Assembly (NCBI GenBank): GCA_964417875.1 | Contig: CAYQJU010000057.1 | Location: 1 to 17,294, forward strand | Reading direction: 5' to 3' | Length of the DNA: 17,294 nucleotides | Source: ZC4RG30 sp964417875 | GTDB lineage: Bacteria; Pseudomonadota; Gammaproteobacteria; Steroidobacterales; Steroidobacteraceae | Part shown: positions 1 through 7,220 of the stretch, piece after piece | Layout: every line of letters begins with the position of its first letter | How positions within the stretch are numbered: the stretch's first letter is position 1 | The notes under the pieces: generated by a model | What the model was told of the DNA's origin: nothing | The model's database searches: none | What the model saw: the letters and a program-made list of their open reading frames with translations, nothing else | Made by a program: the position numbers and the translations under genes

Positions 1-850
1 CCTGCTCCTCGCGCACCAGCACGCGCAGCTTGCTGCCGATGGGCAGCGTGCGGATGGCCGCGGCACCGCCGGAGCCATCCGGTCGGCCCCGCGCGATGGC
101 CAGCTCGGCCTGCAGCCGGGCGAATTGCTGCTCATGTTCGCGTGCCCGCTCGGCAGCCGCGGCGCGCTCGGACTCGAGCACGGTTTCCAGTTCGATGAAA
201 CGCGCCTGCCAGTCGGTGCGTGGTGCCGGCGCTTCGGGCGTGGCCGGCGTGGCTGCTGCGGGGCTGCCGGCGCGTGCGGCGGCCATCGCATCCTCGGCCT
301 CGGCCAGCATCGCCGCGTGCACGTCGATGCGCGCCTGCATGCTGCACAGCGCCTCGTGCAGCAGCTCGTTCTGGCGGCGCAGCTGCTGCAGCTGCGCATC
401 GTGTGCGGGCAGATGTGCCGCATCCGCCGGCAAGGCCGGCATGGGACCGGAAGCCGCGGACACGGCCGCGGCCTCGCGCAGCATCGCGCACTCCCTTTCC
501 AGTTCACGGCAACGCTGGTTCGCCGCATCCAGCTGCATGTCCAGCGCGGCGATGCGTTCCGTCGCCTGCTGCAGCTGCAGCTCGTGCTCGCGCAGCGTGG
601 CCGCAAGGTCGGATGTATCCACCGGCCTGGCCGCGATCGGCGCCAGCGCCGGGCCCTGGAAGGTATCGGTGAGCGCATGTTCTGGCGGCCCGGCGTCGCG
701 CACACGCACGCGCGGCCGGATGCGCACCGGTTCGACGCCGGGCGGCGGCGGCGCCTGCGCTTCGGCATCCTCCTCCTTGAGCAGCGGCAGCGTGTCGGTG
801 CTGTCCAGATCGAAGCTGCCGGGCTGTCCGGGCCTGGAGGGCGGTTCCAT
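1..850 (-). CDS. Coiled-coil protein of unknown function, C-terminus cut off by window edge
   Basis: An open minus-strand frame starts at ATG 850 and reads 283 codons to the window edge without a stop. The N-terminus (MEPPSRPGQPGSFDLDS) is followed by an acidic and proline-rich stretch (residues about 25-60). From about residue 85 to 250 the sequence is rich in Gln, Glu, Leu, Ala and Arg with heptad-like spacing (ATLREHELQLQQATERIAAL, LQQLRRQNELLHEAL), interrupted by Ala/Pro-rich linkers, which indicates long coiled coils. No signal peptide or membrane segment is visible. The visible end reads IRTLPIGSKLRVLVREEQ. Proteobacterial coiled-coil proteins of this build sometimes end in an FHA phosphothreonine-binding domain, but that part is not in the window and this is a guess. 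The start lies 1 nt after the stop of the upstream hydrolase-like gene, so translation is probably coupled and the gene belongs to the ilvB operon. Confidence 0.7.
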   Translation of the reverse strand, partial: MEPPSRPGQPGSFDLDSTDTLPLLKEEDAEAQAPPPPGVEPVRIRPRVRVRDAGPPEHALTDTFQGPALAPIAARPVDTSDLAATLREHELQLQQATERIAALDMQLDAANQRCRELERECAMLREAAAVSAASGPMPALPADAAHLPAHDAQLQQLRRQNELLHEALCSMQARIDVHAAMLAEAEDAMAAARAGSPAAATPATPEAPAPRTDWQARFIELETVLESERAAAAERAREHEQQFARLQAELAIARGRPDGSGGAAAIRTLPIGSKLRVLVREEQ

Positions 851-851
851 T

Positions 852-1367
852 TCAGGGAGCCAGCAGTTCCACCAGCCGCGCCGGAGTGGCTTCGGCAGCG
901 GCGAGCACGATCAGCTTCGGGCCGGAACGCACCGTGCCGGCCGCATCGATCAGCACCACGCGCCGGATCGACGCACCGCGCTGCTCCAGCAGCCGCAGCG
1001 CGGCCGCGGCGCCGCTGCCGCGCGCCAGCACATCGACGCTGCGGATGCGCATGTTGTCGAGGAAGTCGCAGGCCGCATGCACGGCGGCATCGGTGGTCGG
1101 CACGCCCGGCGCCGCATCGGTGCCACCGGTGCCCGGCAGGTCGAAGGCATACACCGAGCGCTGAGCGCCCAGCGACTGCATGAAAGGCAGGAACACCTGC
1201 CCGCCCTCGCCCTGCCCGTGCAGACAGATCACCGAGGTGAGTTCATCGAATCCGCCGCCGGGCGGAATGGCATTGTGCAGGTGCAGCTGCCCGTACCGGC
1301 AATCGTAATAGGCACGCCGCAGGCGCGGCTGCGACGCGGGCTCCTGCTGCTGGCCGTTGCGGGGCAT
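852..1367 (-). CDS. Short alpha/beta-hydrolase-fold protein lacking the nucleophile serine
   Basis: This 171-residue protein carries the first half of an alpha/beta-hydrolase fold. It has the oxyanion-hole segment after strand 3 (VICLHGQGEGG, residues 46-56), the next strand and loop (SVYAFDLPGTGGTD, 71-84) and a nucleophile-elbow region (VDVLARGSGAAAALRL, 111-126). Aligned on the family pattern VDLVGHSLGG, the elbow reads ARGSG, so the serine position is Gly117 and the first elbow Gly is Ala115. A Ser lies one residue later (118). The chain ends soon after strand 6 (RRVVLIDAAG), so the cap and the usual Asp and His of the triad are absent; complete hydrolases are about 250-300 residues. I infer a non-catalytic or relic protein, possibly binding or structural. 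It starts 18 nt after the ilvB stop and ends 1 nt before the next start, in an operon with both. Confidence 0.75.
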   Translation of the reverse strand: MPRNGQQQEPASQPRLRRAYYDCRYGQLHLHNAIPPGGGFDELTSVICLHGQGEGGQVFLPFMQSLGAQRSVYAFDLPGTGGTDAAPGVPTTDAAVHAACDFLDNMRIRSVDVLARGSGAAAALRLLEQRGASIRRVVLIDAAGTVRSGPKLIVLAAAEATPARLVELLAP

Positions 1368-1385
1368 GGCGGAAATGCGGCCGGG

Positions 1386-3236
1386 CTAGAACATCCCGGC
1401 GCCGGGCTTCTCGACCACCGCCGGCGCCTGGCGCCCGCGGATGTGATCGCCCGTAATCATCGCGTCATAGCCCGCACCGGGCGGAACCATGGGATATACG
1501 CCGGCATCCGGATCGATCATCACCTCGAGGAAGGCCGGGCCATCGAACTCCAGCCATTCCTTGATCACGCGCGGCACGTCGGCCTTGCTGGCCAGGCGCA
1601 CCGCGTAGCGGAAGCCGTCGGCCTGCGCGGCCTTGACGAAATCCTTGGTGTGCAGCGATTTGTCGGTGCAGGCCATGCGGCCGGCATAGAACAGCTTCTG
1701 CCACTGGCGCACCATGCCGTCGCCGATGTTGTTCAGCACGCACACCTTCACCGGCAGGTTGTAGGTGGTGGCGGTCTCGAGCTCGCCCATGTTCATGCGG
1801 ATGCTGGCATCGCCGTCGATGTCGATGACCAGGCGCGCAGGATGCGCCACCTGCGCGCCCAGCGCGGCCGGCAGGCCGAAGCCCATCGTGCCCATGCTGC
1901 CGGAGGTGAGCCACAGGCGCGGATCCTTGAAGTCGAAGTATTGCGCGGCCCACATCTGATGCTGGCCGACGCCGGTGGAGATGATCGCCTCGCCGCGCGT
2001 GAGCTTGTTGATCTCCTCGATCACGTAGTAGGGCTGGATGACCTCGCTGTCGCGATCGAAGTTCATCGGATGCGATTCTTTCAGCCCAGCCAGTTCCTGG
2101 TGCCACACGGAGTAGTCCGGCTTCGCATCGAGCGTGCGCGCATGCGCCACCAGGCTCTTCAATGAGTCTTTCAGGTGGCCCACGTGGTGCCACTGCACCG
2201 GCTTGACCTTGTTGATCTCGGCCGCGTCGATGTCGAACTGCGCGATGGCGCGCGCGCGCGGCGCGAACTTCGCCGGGCTGCCGGCGACGCGGTCGTCGAA
2301 GCGCGCGCCCAGCGTGATCAGGAAGTCGCAGTCCTCGACGGCATAGTTCGCAAACGCGGTGCCATGCATGCCCAGCATGCGCAGTGCCAGCGGCGAGGTG
2401 GTGTCGACCGCACCGATGCCCATCAACGTGGTGACCACCGGGATGCCCAGCAGCGTCGACAGCTCGCGCAGCTCGCTGGTGGCATTGGACAGCACCACGC
2501 CGCCACCGGCATAGATCAGCGGCCGGCGCGATTGGCCCAGCAGCGTGAAGAAGGAGTCGAGCTGTGCCTCGGACAGGCGGCGCGCGGCCATCTGCCGCAG
2601 GCGGTTCTGGTAGGTGCCGATCGAGGCCACCATGCCGCGGCCCTGGTAGGTGCCCTGCCAGTTCTGCACGTCTTTCGGGATGTCGACCACCACCGGACCC
2701 GGGCGGCCGGTGCGCGCCAGCTCGAAGGCGGCACGGATGGTGCCCTCGAGCTTCTCCGGATCGGTGACCAGGAACACATGCTTGGCCACCGCGCCCATCA
2801 CCGCGGCGATGGGGGCTTCCTGGAAGGCGTCGGAACCGATGGCTGAACGGGCCACCTGGCCGCAGATCACCACCATCGGGATGGAATCGGCCATGCAGTC
2901 GCGCACCGGGGTGACCATGTTGGTGGCGCCGGGACCGGAGGTGACCATCGCGACGCCGACACGGCCGGTGGAACGGGAGTAGCCCGCGGCCATGAAGCCG
3001 GCGGCCTGCTCGTTGGCCGGCACGATCAGCGGCAGCTGCGGACGGCCGGATGCCACCTGTGCCTCGTTGTAGAGGAAGACGGCGTCATAGCAGGGCAGCA
3101 CTGCACCGCCGCTGTATCCGAAGATGGCGGAGGTGCCCTCGTCGGCAATGGCCTGCACCACCATGGCAGCGCCCGTCATGACCTGGCCTGCGAGAGGGTG
3201 TGCCGGAAGTTCGGCCTGGGTGGCGGTGTCGTTCAT
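1386..3236 (-). CDS. ilvB: Acetolactate synthase large (catalytic) subunit
   Basis: This is the ThDP-dependent enzyme that condenses two pyruvates to acetolactate, or pyruvate with 2-oxobutyrate to acetohydroxybutyrate, the first common step of valine, leucine and isoleucine synthesis. With ATG 3236 it has 616 residues, within the family range. Visible marks are FGYSGGAV near residue 40, the catalytic Glu76 in NEQAAGFMAAGYSRSTGR, SGPGATN, SDAFQEAPI, RTGRPGPVVVDIPKD, and the C-terminal ThDP/Mg site GDAS...LNN followed by GMVRQWQ with the conserved Trp. The usual GDGS is GDAS here, and the usual RHEQ is ANEQ; I recall GDAS in alphaproteobacterial-type enzymes, so it need not mean lost activity. 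A TTG at 3263 could extend the N-terminus by 9 residues. Neither start has a clear Shine-Dalgarno sequence; ATG 3236 is preferred. The regulatory subunit gene lies divergently next door. Confidence 0.93.
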   Translation of the reverse strand: MNDTATQAELPAHPLAGQVMTGAAMVVQAIADEGTSAIFGYSGGAVLPCYDAVFLYNEAQVASGRPQLPLIVPANEQAAGFMAAGYSRSTGRVGVAMVTSGPGATNMVTPVRDCMADSIPMVVICGQVARSAIGSDAFQEAPIAAVMGAVAKHVFLVTDPEKLEGTIRAAFELARTGRPGPVVVDIPKDVQNWQGTYQGRGMVASIGTYQNRLRQMAARRLSEAQLDSFFTLLGQSRRPLIYAGGGVVLSNATSELRELSTLLGIPVVTTLMGIGAVDTTSPLALRMLGMHGTAFANYAVEDCDFLITLGARFDDRVAGSPAKFAPRARAIAQFDIDAAEINKVKPVQWHHVGHLKDSLKSLVAHARTLDAKPDYSVWHQELAGLKESHPMNFDRDSEVIQPYYVIEEINKLTRGEAIISTGVGQHQMWAAQYFDFKDPRLWLTSGSMGTMGFGLPAALGAQVAHPARLVIDIDGDASIRMNMGELETATTYNLPVKVCVLNNIGDGMVRQWQKLFYAGRMACTDKSLHTKDFVKAAQADGFRYAVRLASKADVPRVIKEWLEFDGPAFLEVMIDPDAGVYPMVPPGAGYDAMITGDHIRGRQAPAVVEKPGAGMF

Positions 3237-3265
3237 GGGGTCGTAAAGGTTACCATGCGACAACT

Positions 3266-3769
3266 ATGCGTCACATCATCGGAATTCTCCTGCAAAACGA
3301 GTCGGGCGCGTTGTCGCGCGTGGCCAACCTCTTCTCCAGCCGCGGCTACAACATCGAATCCCTGTCGGTGTCAGCAACCGACGATCCCAGCCTGTCGCGC
3401 CTGACCCTGGTGACCCAGGGTTCCGACGCCGTGGTGCAGCAGATCGTCAACCAGCTGCACAAGCTGATCGACGTGGTGGCGGTCGATGACATGACCGGCG
3501 AGGACCACATCGAGCGCGAGCTGGCGCTGCTGAAGCTGCGCGTGAAGCCCGGCCAGCGCGACGCGGTGCGGGCGCAGGTGGACCAGGCCGGCGGCCGGGT
3601 GATGGCCGACGAGCGCGACTACCTGGTGGTGGAACTCACCTCGAGCGAGGCGGCGATCAACGAACTGGCCGGAAACCTCGCCAGGCAGGGTGAGCTGCTC
3701 GAGATCGTGCGCAGCGGGGCCCTGGCGATGTCGCGCCAGGAACCCACGCTGCACGTGGTGCAGGCCTGA
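3266..3769 (+). CDS. ilvN: Acetolactate synthase small (regulatory) subunit
   Basis: This 167-residue protein is the IlvH/IlvN-type regulatory subunit that stimulates the catalytic subunit and confers valine feedback inhibition. The N-terminal ACT domain begins at the start codon (RHIIGILLQNESGALSRV), continues with LFSSRGYNIESLSVS, and is followed by the C-terminal small-subunit domain ending in EIVRSGALAMSR. Asn11, Gly14 and Asn29, positions where E. coli IlvH changes give valine resistance, are all conserved, so feedback control is expected. The reading frame is open upstream, but homology begins at ATG 3266. The nearest purine-rich stretch (AAAGG, 3245-3249) is too far for a good ribosome site. 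Unusually, the gene faces away from ilvB instead of following it, and its stop directly abuts the stop of the opposing PII gene. Confidence 0.93.
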   Translation: MRHIIGILLQNESGALSRVANLFSSRGYNIESLSVSATDDPSLSRLTLVTQGSDAVVQQIVNQLHKLIDVVAVDDMTGEDHIERELALLKLRVKPGQRDAVRAQVDQAGGRVMADERDYLVVELTSSEAAINELAGNLARQGELLEIVRSGALAMSRQEPTLHVVQA

Positions 3770-4108
3770 TCAGAGGGCCGAGTCGTCCGTCTCGCCCGTG
3801 CGGATGCGGATCACGCGGTCGATCTCGGTGATGAAGATCTTGCCGTCGCCGACCTTGCCGGTCTTGGCGGCCTTCAGGATGGCCTCGATGACCTGATCGA
3901 CCAGGTCGCTGCGAACTGCGACCTCGATCCGGGTCTTGGGCACGAAGTCCACGACATACTCGGCACCACGGTACAGCTCGGTATGGCCGCGCTGGCGACC
4001 AAAGCCCTTCACTTCCGTGACCGTCATGCCGGAAACCCCGATTTCAGACAACGCGGCACGAACGTCGTCAAGTTTGAAAGGCTTGATGATTGCAGTAACC
4101 AGTTTCAT
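3770..4108 (-). CDS. glnB: PII nitrogen-regulatory protein (GlnB/GlnK family)
   Basis: This 112-residue protein is the size of PII trimer subunits, which sense 2-oxoglutarate, ATP/ADP and glutamine status and control glutamine synthetase adenylylation, NtrB/NtrC signalling or the AmtB channel. The N-terminal signature MKLVTAIIKPFKLDDVR is followed by the T-loop (GFGRQRGHTELYRGAEY) with the uridylylation site Tyr51. The C-terminal signature GKIFITEIDRVIRIRTGE is also intact. The start MKLVT resembles E. coli GlnK, whereas Asp54 resembles GlnB, and no amtB is next to it, so the glnB/glnK choice is uncertain. The ribosome site is GGGAG, 6 nt before ATG. A sigma-54 promoter about 55 nt upstream and an NtrC-like site indicate induction under nitrogen limitation. 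The gene appears monocistronic because ilvN converges on it. Confidence 0.95.
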   Translation of the reverse strand: MKLVTAIIKPFKLDDVRAALSEIGVSGMTVTEVKGFGRQRGHTELYRGAEYVVDFVPKTRIEVAVRSDLVDQVIEAILKAAKTGKVGDGKIFITEIDRVIRIRTGETDDSAL

Positions 4109-4172
4109 GCGAGACTCCCGCCTCCGTAATTCTCTATGGCGTTCCGAGCGGTCCAGGGGACTGGATGTCAGA

Positions 4173-4189
4173 TTGCACCTTTCGTGCCA
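4173..4189 (-). promoter_or_regulatory. Sigma-54 (RpoN) promoter for the PII gene
   Basis: Read on the minus strand the sequence is TGGCACGAAAGGTGCAA. The -24 element TGGCACG matches the consensus exactly. The -12 element is GTGCA against the consensus TTGCA, one mismatch. The spacing GG-N10-GC is exact (GG at 4188-4187, GC at 4176-4175). Transcription would start near 4163, leaving a leader of about 55 nt before the PII start. E. coli glnK is a known sigma-54/NtrC-dependent gene, so the assignment fits the product. The spacing plus near-complete consensus make chance unlikely, though no experiment backs it. Confidence 0.8.
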
Positions 4190-4251
4190 CGACCATCCTA
4201 GCGCCAAACCCGGGGCATCGCAGCCTTCCGGGCCACGCCACTGCATGACAC

Positions 4252-4268
4252 TGCACCAATTCAGGGCG
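4252..4268. promoter_or_regulatory. Probable NtrC (GlnG) binding site
   Basis: The 17-bp sequence TGCACCAATTCAGGGCG matches the recalled NtrC consensus TGCACYAWWWTRGTGCA at 14 of 17 positions, with a perfect left half and a weaker right half. Its centre lies about 97 bp upstream of the predicted sigma-54 start, a usual distance for an NtrC enhancer. It also overlaps the ribosome-binding region of the divergent protease gene, so NtrC binding could affect that gene as well. Only one site is convincing; enhancers often have two. Confidence 0.5.
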
Positions 4269-4270
4269 AC

Positions 4271-5605
4271 ATGATGCAACGCGCGCGCGATGCTGGTGCG
4301 ATGCCCGCTGCCGGTGCACTTCGACGTCTCCTTCTTCTGCTGTGCGGGGCGCTGGCCGTCACCGGTGCGCGCGCCGCCGACCTGCAGCTGCTGCATGCCG
4401 ATGCCGGCGTGGTGCGCGCATCGCCCGCCGGCGATGCGCAGCAGCTGCAGCTGCGCGTCGAAACGCCCGCGGGCGTGCACACGCTGCGGCTGCGCCGACA
4501 TGCCACGCTGGGTGCAGTGGCGCGCGGATCCGATGCCGAGGCGTTCACCGGCGAGGTCATCGGCCATGCCGGCTCTTGGGTGTCGGTGACGCGCATCGGC
4601 AGCCGCTGGAGCGGCCTGTGGTTCGACGGCAGCGAATTCTTCGGCATCGAGTCGGCCGGCGCGCTGGCCGCGGCGCAGCGCAAGGCGCTGCCCTCGCGCC
4701 CGCTGCAGCCGATGGTGTTCCGCCTGCGCGATGTGGTGTGGGAGGAAGCCTCGTTCGAGGGCGACCTGCGGCATGCGCCGCCGGGCAACGGACAGCGGAT
4801 GGCGCAGGCACTGGCATCGGCGATGACGCCGGACATGGCCGCGGCCACCGCAGGTCCCACGCACCGGCTGAAGCTGGCCATCGTGGCCGACTCGGCGCTG
4901 GCCGCGCGCGATGGCGGCGAGCTGGAAGCGAACCTGCTGGCGCGCCTGAATGTCATCGACGGGCTGTTCAGCAACCAGGTCGGCGTCGAGGTGACGGCCG
5001 ACAGCGTCACGCTGTTCACGCAGCGCCGCTCCGATCCGTTCACCGACACCGACGAGCCCAGCGGGCTGCTCGACGAGCTGTCGGCGTGGCGCGCCAGCAA
5101 TGCCTGGCAGCGGCAGACCGCGCTGACGCACCTGTTCACCGGCCGCGACCTGGAGCGGCGCACGGTGGGACTGGCCTACCTCGACACGCTGTGCAACCGC
5201 CGTTTCAGCGCCAGCCTGTCCGAGGCGCGTGGGCCGGCCACCTTTGCCGCGCTGATCGCCGCGCACGAGATCGCGCATGTGTTCGGCGCGCCGCACGATG
5301 GCGAGGAAGGCGGCGCCTGCGCCACCACCACCGGCAACCAGTTCCTGATGGCGCCGCGCATCAATGGCAGCCAGCAGTTCTCGGCCTGCAGCCTGGCGCA
5401 GATGGCGCCGCGGGTGCAGGCCGCGTCCTGCCTGCAGAAGCTCAGTCCGGAAGGCGTGGTTCAACCGCCGGTGTCGCCGGTTACCGGCGGCGATGGGGGT
5501 GGCGGCGGACTCGCCGGCCACGCGCTGGCATGGCTCGGACTGATGGCGCTGGCCGGCGCGCGCCGGCGCCTGCGTCAGATGCGCGCGAACCAGTCGGCGA
5601 GGTAA
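4271..5605 (+). CDS. Secreted reprolysin/ADAM-like (M12B) zinc metalloprotease with GlyGly-CTERM tail
   Basis: This 444-residue protein is a predicted exported metalloprotease. It has a Sec signal peptide (LLLLLCGALAVTGARA, ending near residue 36), a propeptide-like region to about residue 195, and a catalytic domain beginning HRLKLAIVADSAL. The extended zinc motif HEIAHVFGAPHD has ligands His332, His336 and His342 and catalytic Glu333; the following Asp343 is typical of the reprolysin group. Met360 in FLMAPRI fits the Met-turn. The C-terminus has a Gly-rich stretch (GGDGGGGG), a hydrophobic helix (LAWLGLMALAGA) and Arg-rich end (RRRLRQ). This is the GlyGly-CTERM pattern, which in other bacteria is processed by a rhombosortase for type II secretion cargo. 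AGGG at 4263-4266 is better spaced for ATG 4274 than for ATG 4271. The 3' end overlaps gshA on the other strand by 31 nt. Substrates are unknown. Confidence 0.85.
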   Translation: MMQRARDAGAMPAAGALRRLLLLLCGALAVTGARAADLQLLHADAGVVRASPAGDAQQLQLRVETPAGVHTLRLRRHATLGAVARGSDAEAFTGEVIGHAGSWVSVTRIGSRWSGLWFDGSEFFGIESAGALAAAQRKALPSRPLQPMVFRLRDVVWEEASFEGDLRHAPPGNGQRMAQALASAMTPDMAAATAGPTHRLKLAIVADSALAARDGGELEANLLARLNVIDGLFSNQVGVEVTADSVTLFTQRRSDPFTDTDEPSGLLDELSAWRASNAWQRQTALTHLFTGRDLERRTVGLAYLDTLCNRRFSASLSEARGPATFAALIAAHEIAHVFGAPHDGEEGGACATTTGNQFLMAPRINGSQQFSACSLAQMAPRVQAASCLQKLSPEGVVQPPVSPVTGGDGGGGGLAGHALAWLGLMALAGARRRLRQMRANQSAR

Positions 5606-7161
5606 TCCTCGAAGCGGCCCGTCTGGCCTGCTTCCATCGCGGCCCGCTTGGCGTGGGACTGGCGCGCCTCTTCCTCGAACTCGGCCAGGCGCCCGGCATT
5701 CGGCGGCGGCAGCGCCAGGAAGTAGTCGCGATGCGCCCGCGACATGCGCAGCGTCATCGTGAAGAAATCCTCCCCGCCCTGCTGCAGCGCTGTGAGCAGG
5801 CGGGCCGACGGGGTGCGCGATGCATCGGCCACCTTCTCCTGCTGCGTGCGCAGCGCGGCGGCATAGGGCCGCGTCGCATCGCCCTCGTCGAGCAGCTCGC
5901 AGATGCCGGTCATCGAATCGAGGATCTCTGCCGCCCAGGAAGCCAGTGGCACAGGGCGGCCATCGCGGCGCAGGTTCAGTCCCGGCTCGCGGCCGCGACG
6001 CGCCACCTTCAGGAAGTTGTCGTCGATGGCTTCCTGCTCGCTGATGCCGACGGGCGGGCTGTCCTTCAGCATGCACAGCACCGCGAAGGCCTCGAGGAAG
6101 CGCACCTTGTTGCCATTCACGCCCATCGGGTCGGTGGCCGAGCAGTCCAGCGCGCGCATCTCGATGTATTCCACGCCGCCGCGGCGCAGGGCGCTGCTGG
6201 GGCTCTCGCCGGAACGCGCCACCCGCTTCGGGCGGATCGGCGTGTAGTACTCGTTCTCGATCTGCAGCACATTGGTGTTGAGCTGGATCCAGCGGCCGTC
6301 GCGCTGCACGCCGAGCCGGCTGTACTCCGGATGCGGCGTGGTCACCGCATGCTTCAGGTCGCGCAGGTATTCATCGAGGCTGTTCACCGACACGCTGACG
6401 CCGGCCTGGTTGCGGTTGCGATAGCCGATGTCGCTCATGCGCAGCGACGTGGCGTGCAGTCCGGCGGCGACCTGGTCGTCCAGCGCCACGAGGCCGTCGA
6501 TGTCCGCCCCGGCGAAGTCGCGTCCCACGGCCGGCGAGGCGCCGAACAGGAACAGCACGATCCACGACAGCCGGCGGTAGTTGCGCAGCAGGTCGAAGTA
6601 GCGTGCGGAGCGGAAGTGCTGCGTGTCGCCATCGCGCTGCGCGCTGGCCGCGGCATGCACCTCCCACAGCCTGGCCGGGAATGAATAGTTGAAGTGCAGG
6701 CCGGAGATGGCCTGCATCAGCGCGCCATGGCGGTGCCGCAGGCCCTCGCGATACACATATTTCATCATCCCGACATGCGAGCTGCCGTATTGCGCGGTGG
6801 GCACATCGGCGTCGCCGCCCAGGCGACAGGGCATCGAGTTGGCCCACAGCACCTCCTCGCCCAGGTGCCGGTGCACGAACTGGTGCAGGTCGCAGAGGTA
6901 TTGCAGCAGCTCCCAGCTGGTGCTGAACGCCGGCGTGACCATCTCGATCAGCGCCTCGGAAAAATCGGTGGTGATGTGCTCGCTGGCCACCGGCGCACCG
7001 AGCGCCGGCGGATGCAGGGCATGCGAGATGCGGCCCTCGGGCGTGACGCGCAGCGACTCGCGCTCCACGCCCTTCAGTCCGCCCTGCAGCACCCCGCGTT
7101 CGCGGAAATTGACCAGGGCGGCCAGACGTCTTTCGAAGATGGTATCGATGGCGCGCCCCAT
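5575..7161 (-). CDS. gshA: Glutamate-cysteine ligase
   Basis: The 528-residue protein matches the proteobacterial (E. coli-like, about 520 residues) class of gamma-glutamylcysteine synthetase. It joins glutamate and cysteine using ATP in the first and rate-limiting step of glutathione synthesis, in the cytoplasm. Family marks include GVERESLRVTPEGRISH, HITTDFSEALIEMVTPA, GLHFNYSF, SLRMSDIGYRNRNQAG, IQLNTNVLQIENEYY, VEYIEMRALDCS and FLEAFAVLCML. The start MGRAIDTIFERRL aligns with family N-termini, but it has no clear Shine-Dalgarno sequence. The start codon sits in the loop of a short inverted repeat (GCCCC/GGGGC). No gshB is adjacent. The gene runs against the neighbouring protease gene with overlapping 3' ends, so there is no room for a separate terminator between them. 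Confidence 0.95.
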   Translation of the reverse strand: MGRAIDTIFERRLAALVNFRERGVLQGGLKGVERESLRVTPEGRISHALHPPALGAPVASEHITTDFSEALIEMVTPAFSTSWELLQYLCDLHQFVHRHLGEEVLWANSMPCRLGGDADVPTAQYGSSHVGMMKYVYREGLRHRHGALMQAISGLHFNYSFPARLWEVHAAASAQRDGDTQHFRSARYFDLLRNYRRLSWIVLFLFGASPAVGRDFAGADIDGLVALDDQVAAGLHATSLRMSDIGYRNRNQAGVSVSVNSLDEYLRDLKHAVTTPHPEYSRLGVQRDGRWIQLNTNVLQIENEYYTPIRPKRVARSGESPSSALRRGGVEYIEMRALDCSATDPMGVNGNKVRFLEAFAVLCMLKDSPPVGISEQEAIDDNFLKVARRGREPGLNLRRDGRPVPLASWAAEILDSMTGICELLDEGDATRPYAAALRTQQEKVADASRTPSARLLTALQQGGEDFFTMTLRMSRAHRDYFLALPPPNAGRLAEFEEEARQSHAKRAAMEAGQTGRFEDYLADWFARI

Positions 7162-7220
7162 GTGGCGGGGCAGTCTACACTAGCGCTCCGGGTTTACTAT
7201 TCCACTGAAAGAGGTAGCTC

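Noticed and set aside
1789..1812. GDAS in place of GDGS as a sign of an inactive acetolactate synthase
   Set aside because: Related acetolactate synthases are recalled to carry GDAS, and the catalytic Glu, the Asn pair and MVRQWQ are all kept.
30..2165. Very long open plus-strand frame (about 700 codons) opposite the ilvB operon
   Set aside because: Its translation is Ala/Arg/Ser- and His-rich with no family signature; it is antisense to well-recognised genes and typical of high-GC DNA.
4174..4202. Sigma-70 promoter for the secreted protease on the plus strand
   Set aside because: TTGCAC is only a partial -35 and nothing near the expected position resembles a -10 element.
4109..6076. Long N-terminal extension of the PII frame
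   Set aside because: PII homology, ribosome site and sigma-54 promoter all place the start at 4108; the upstream open frame is low-complexity antisense of other genes.
4342..6684. Long plus-strand frame crossing the protease and gshA
   Set aside because: Shadow frame: it spans two genes with strong family motifs in other frames and shows only Arg/Ala-rich composition.
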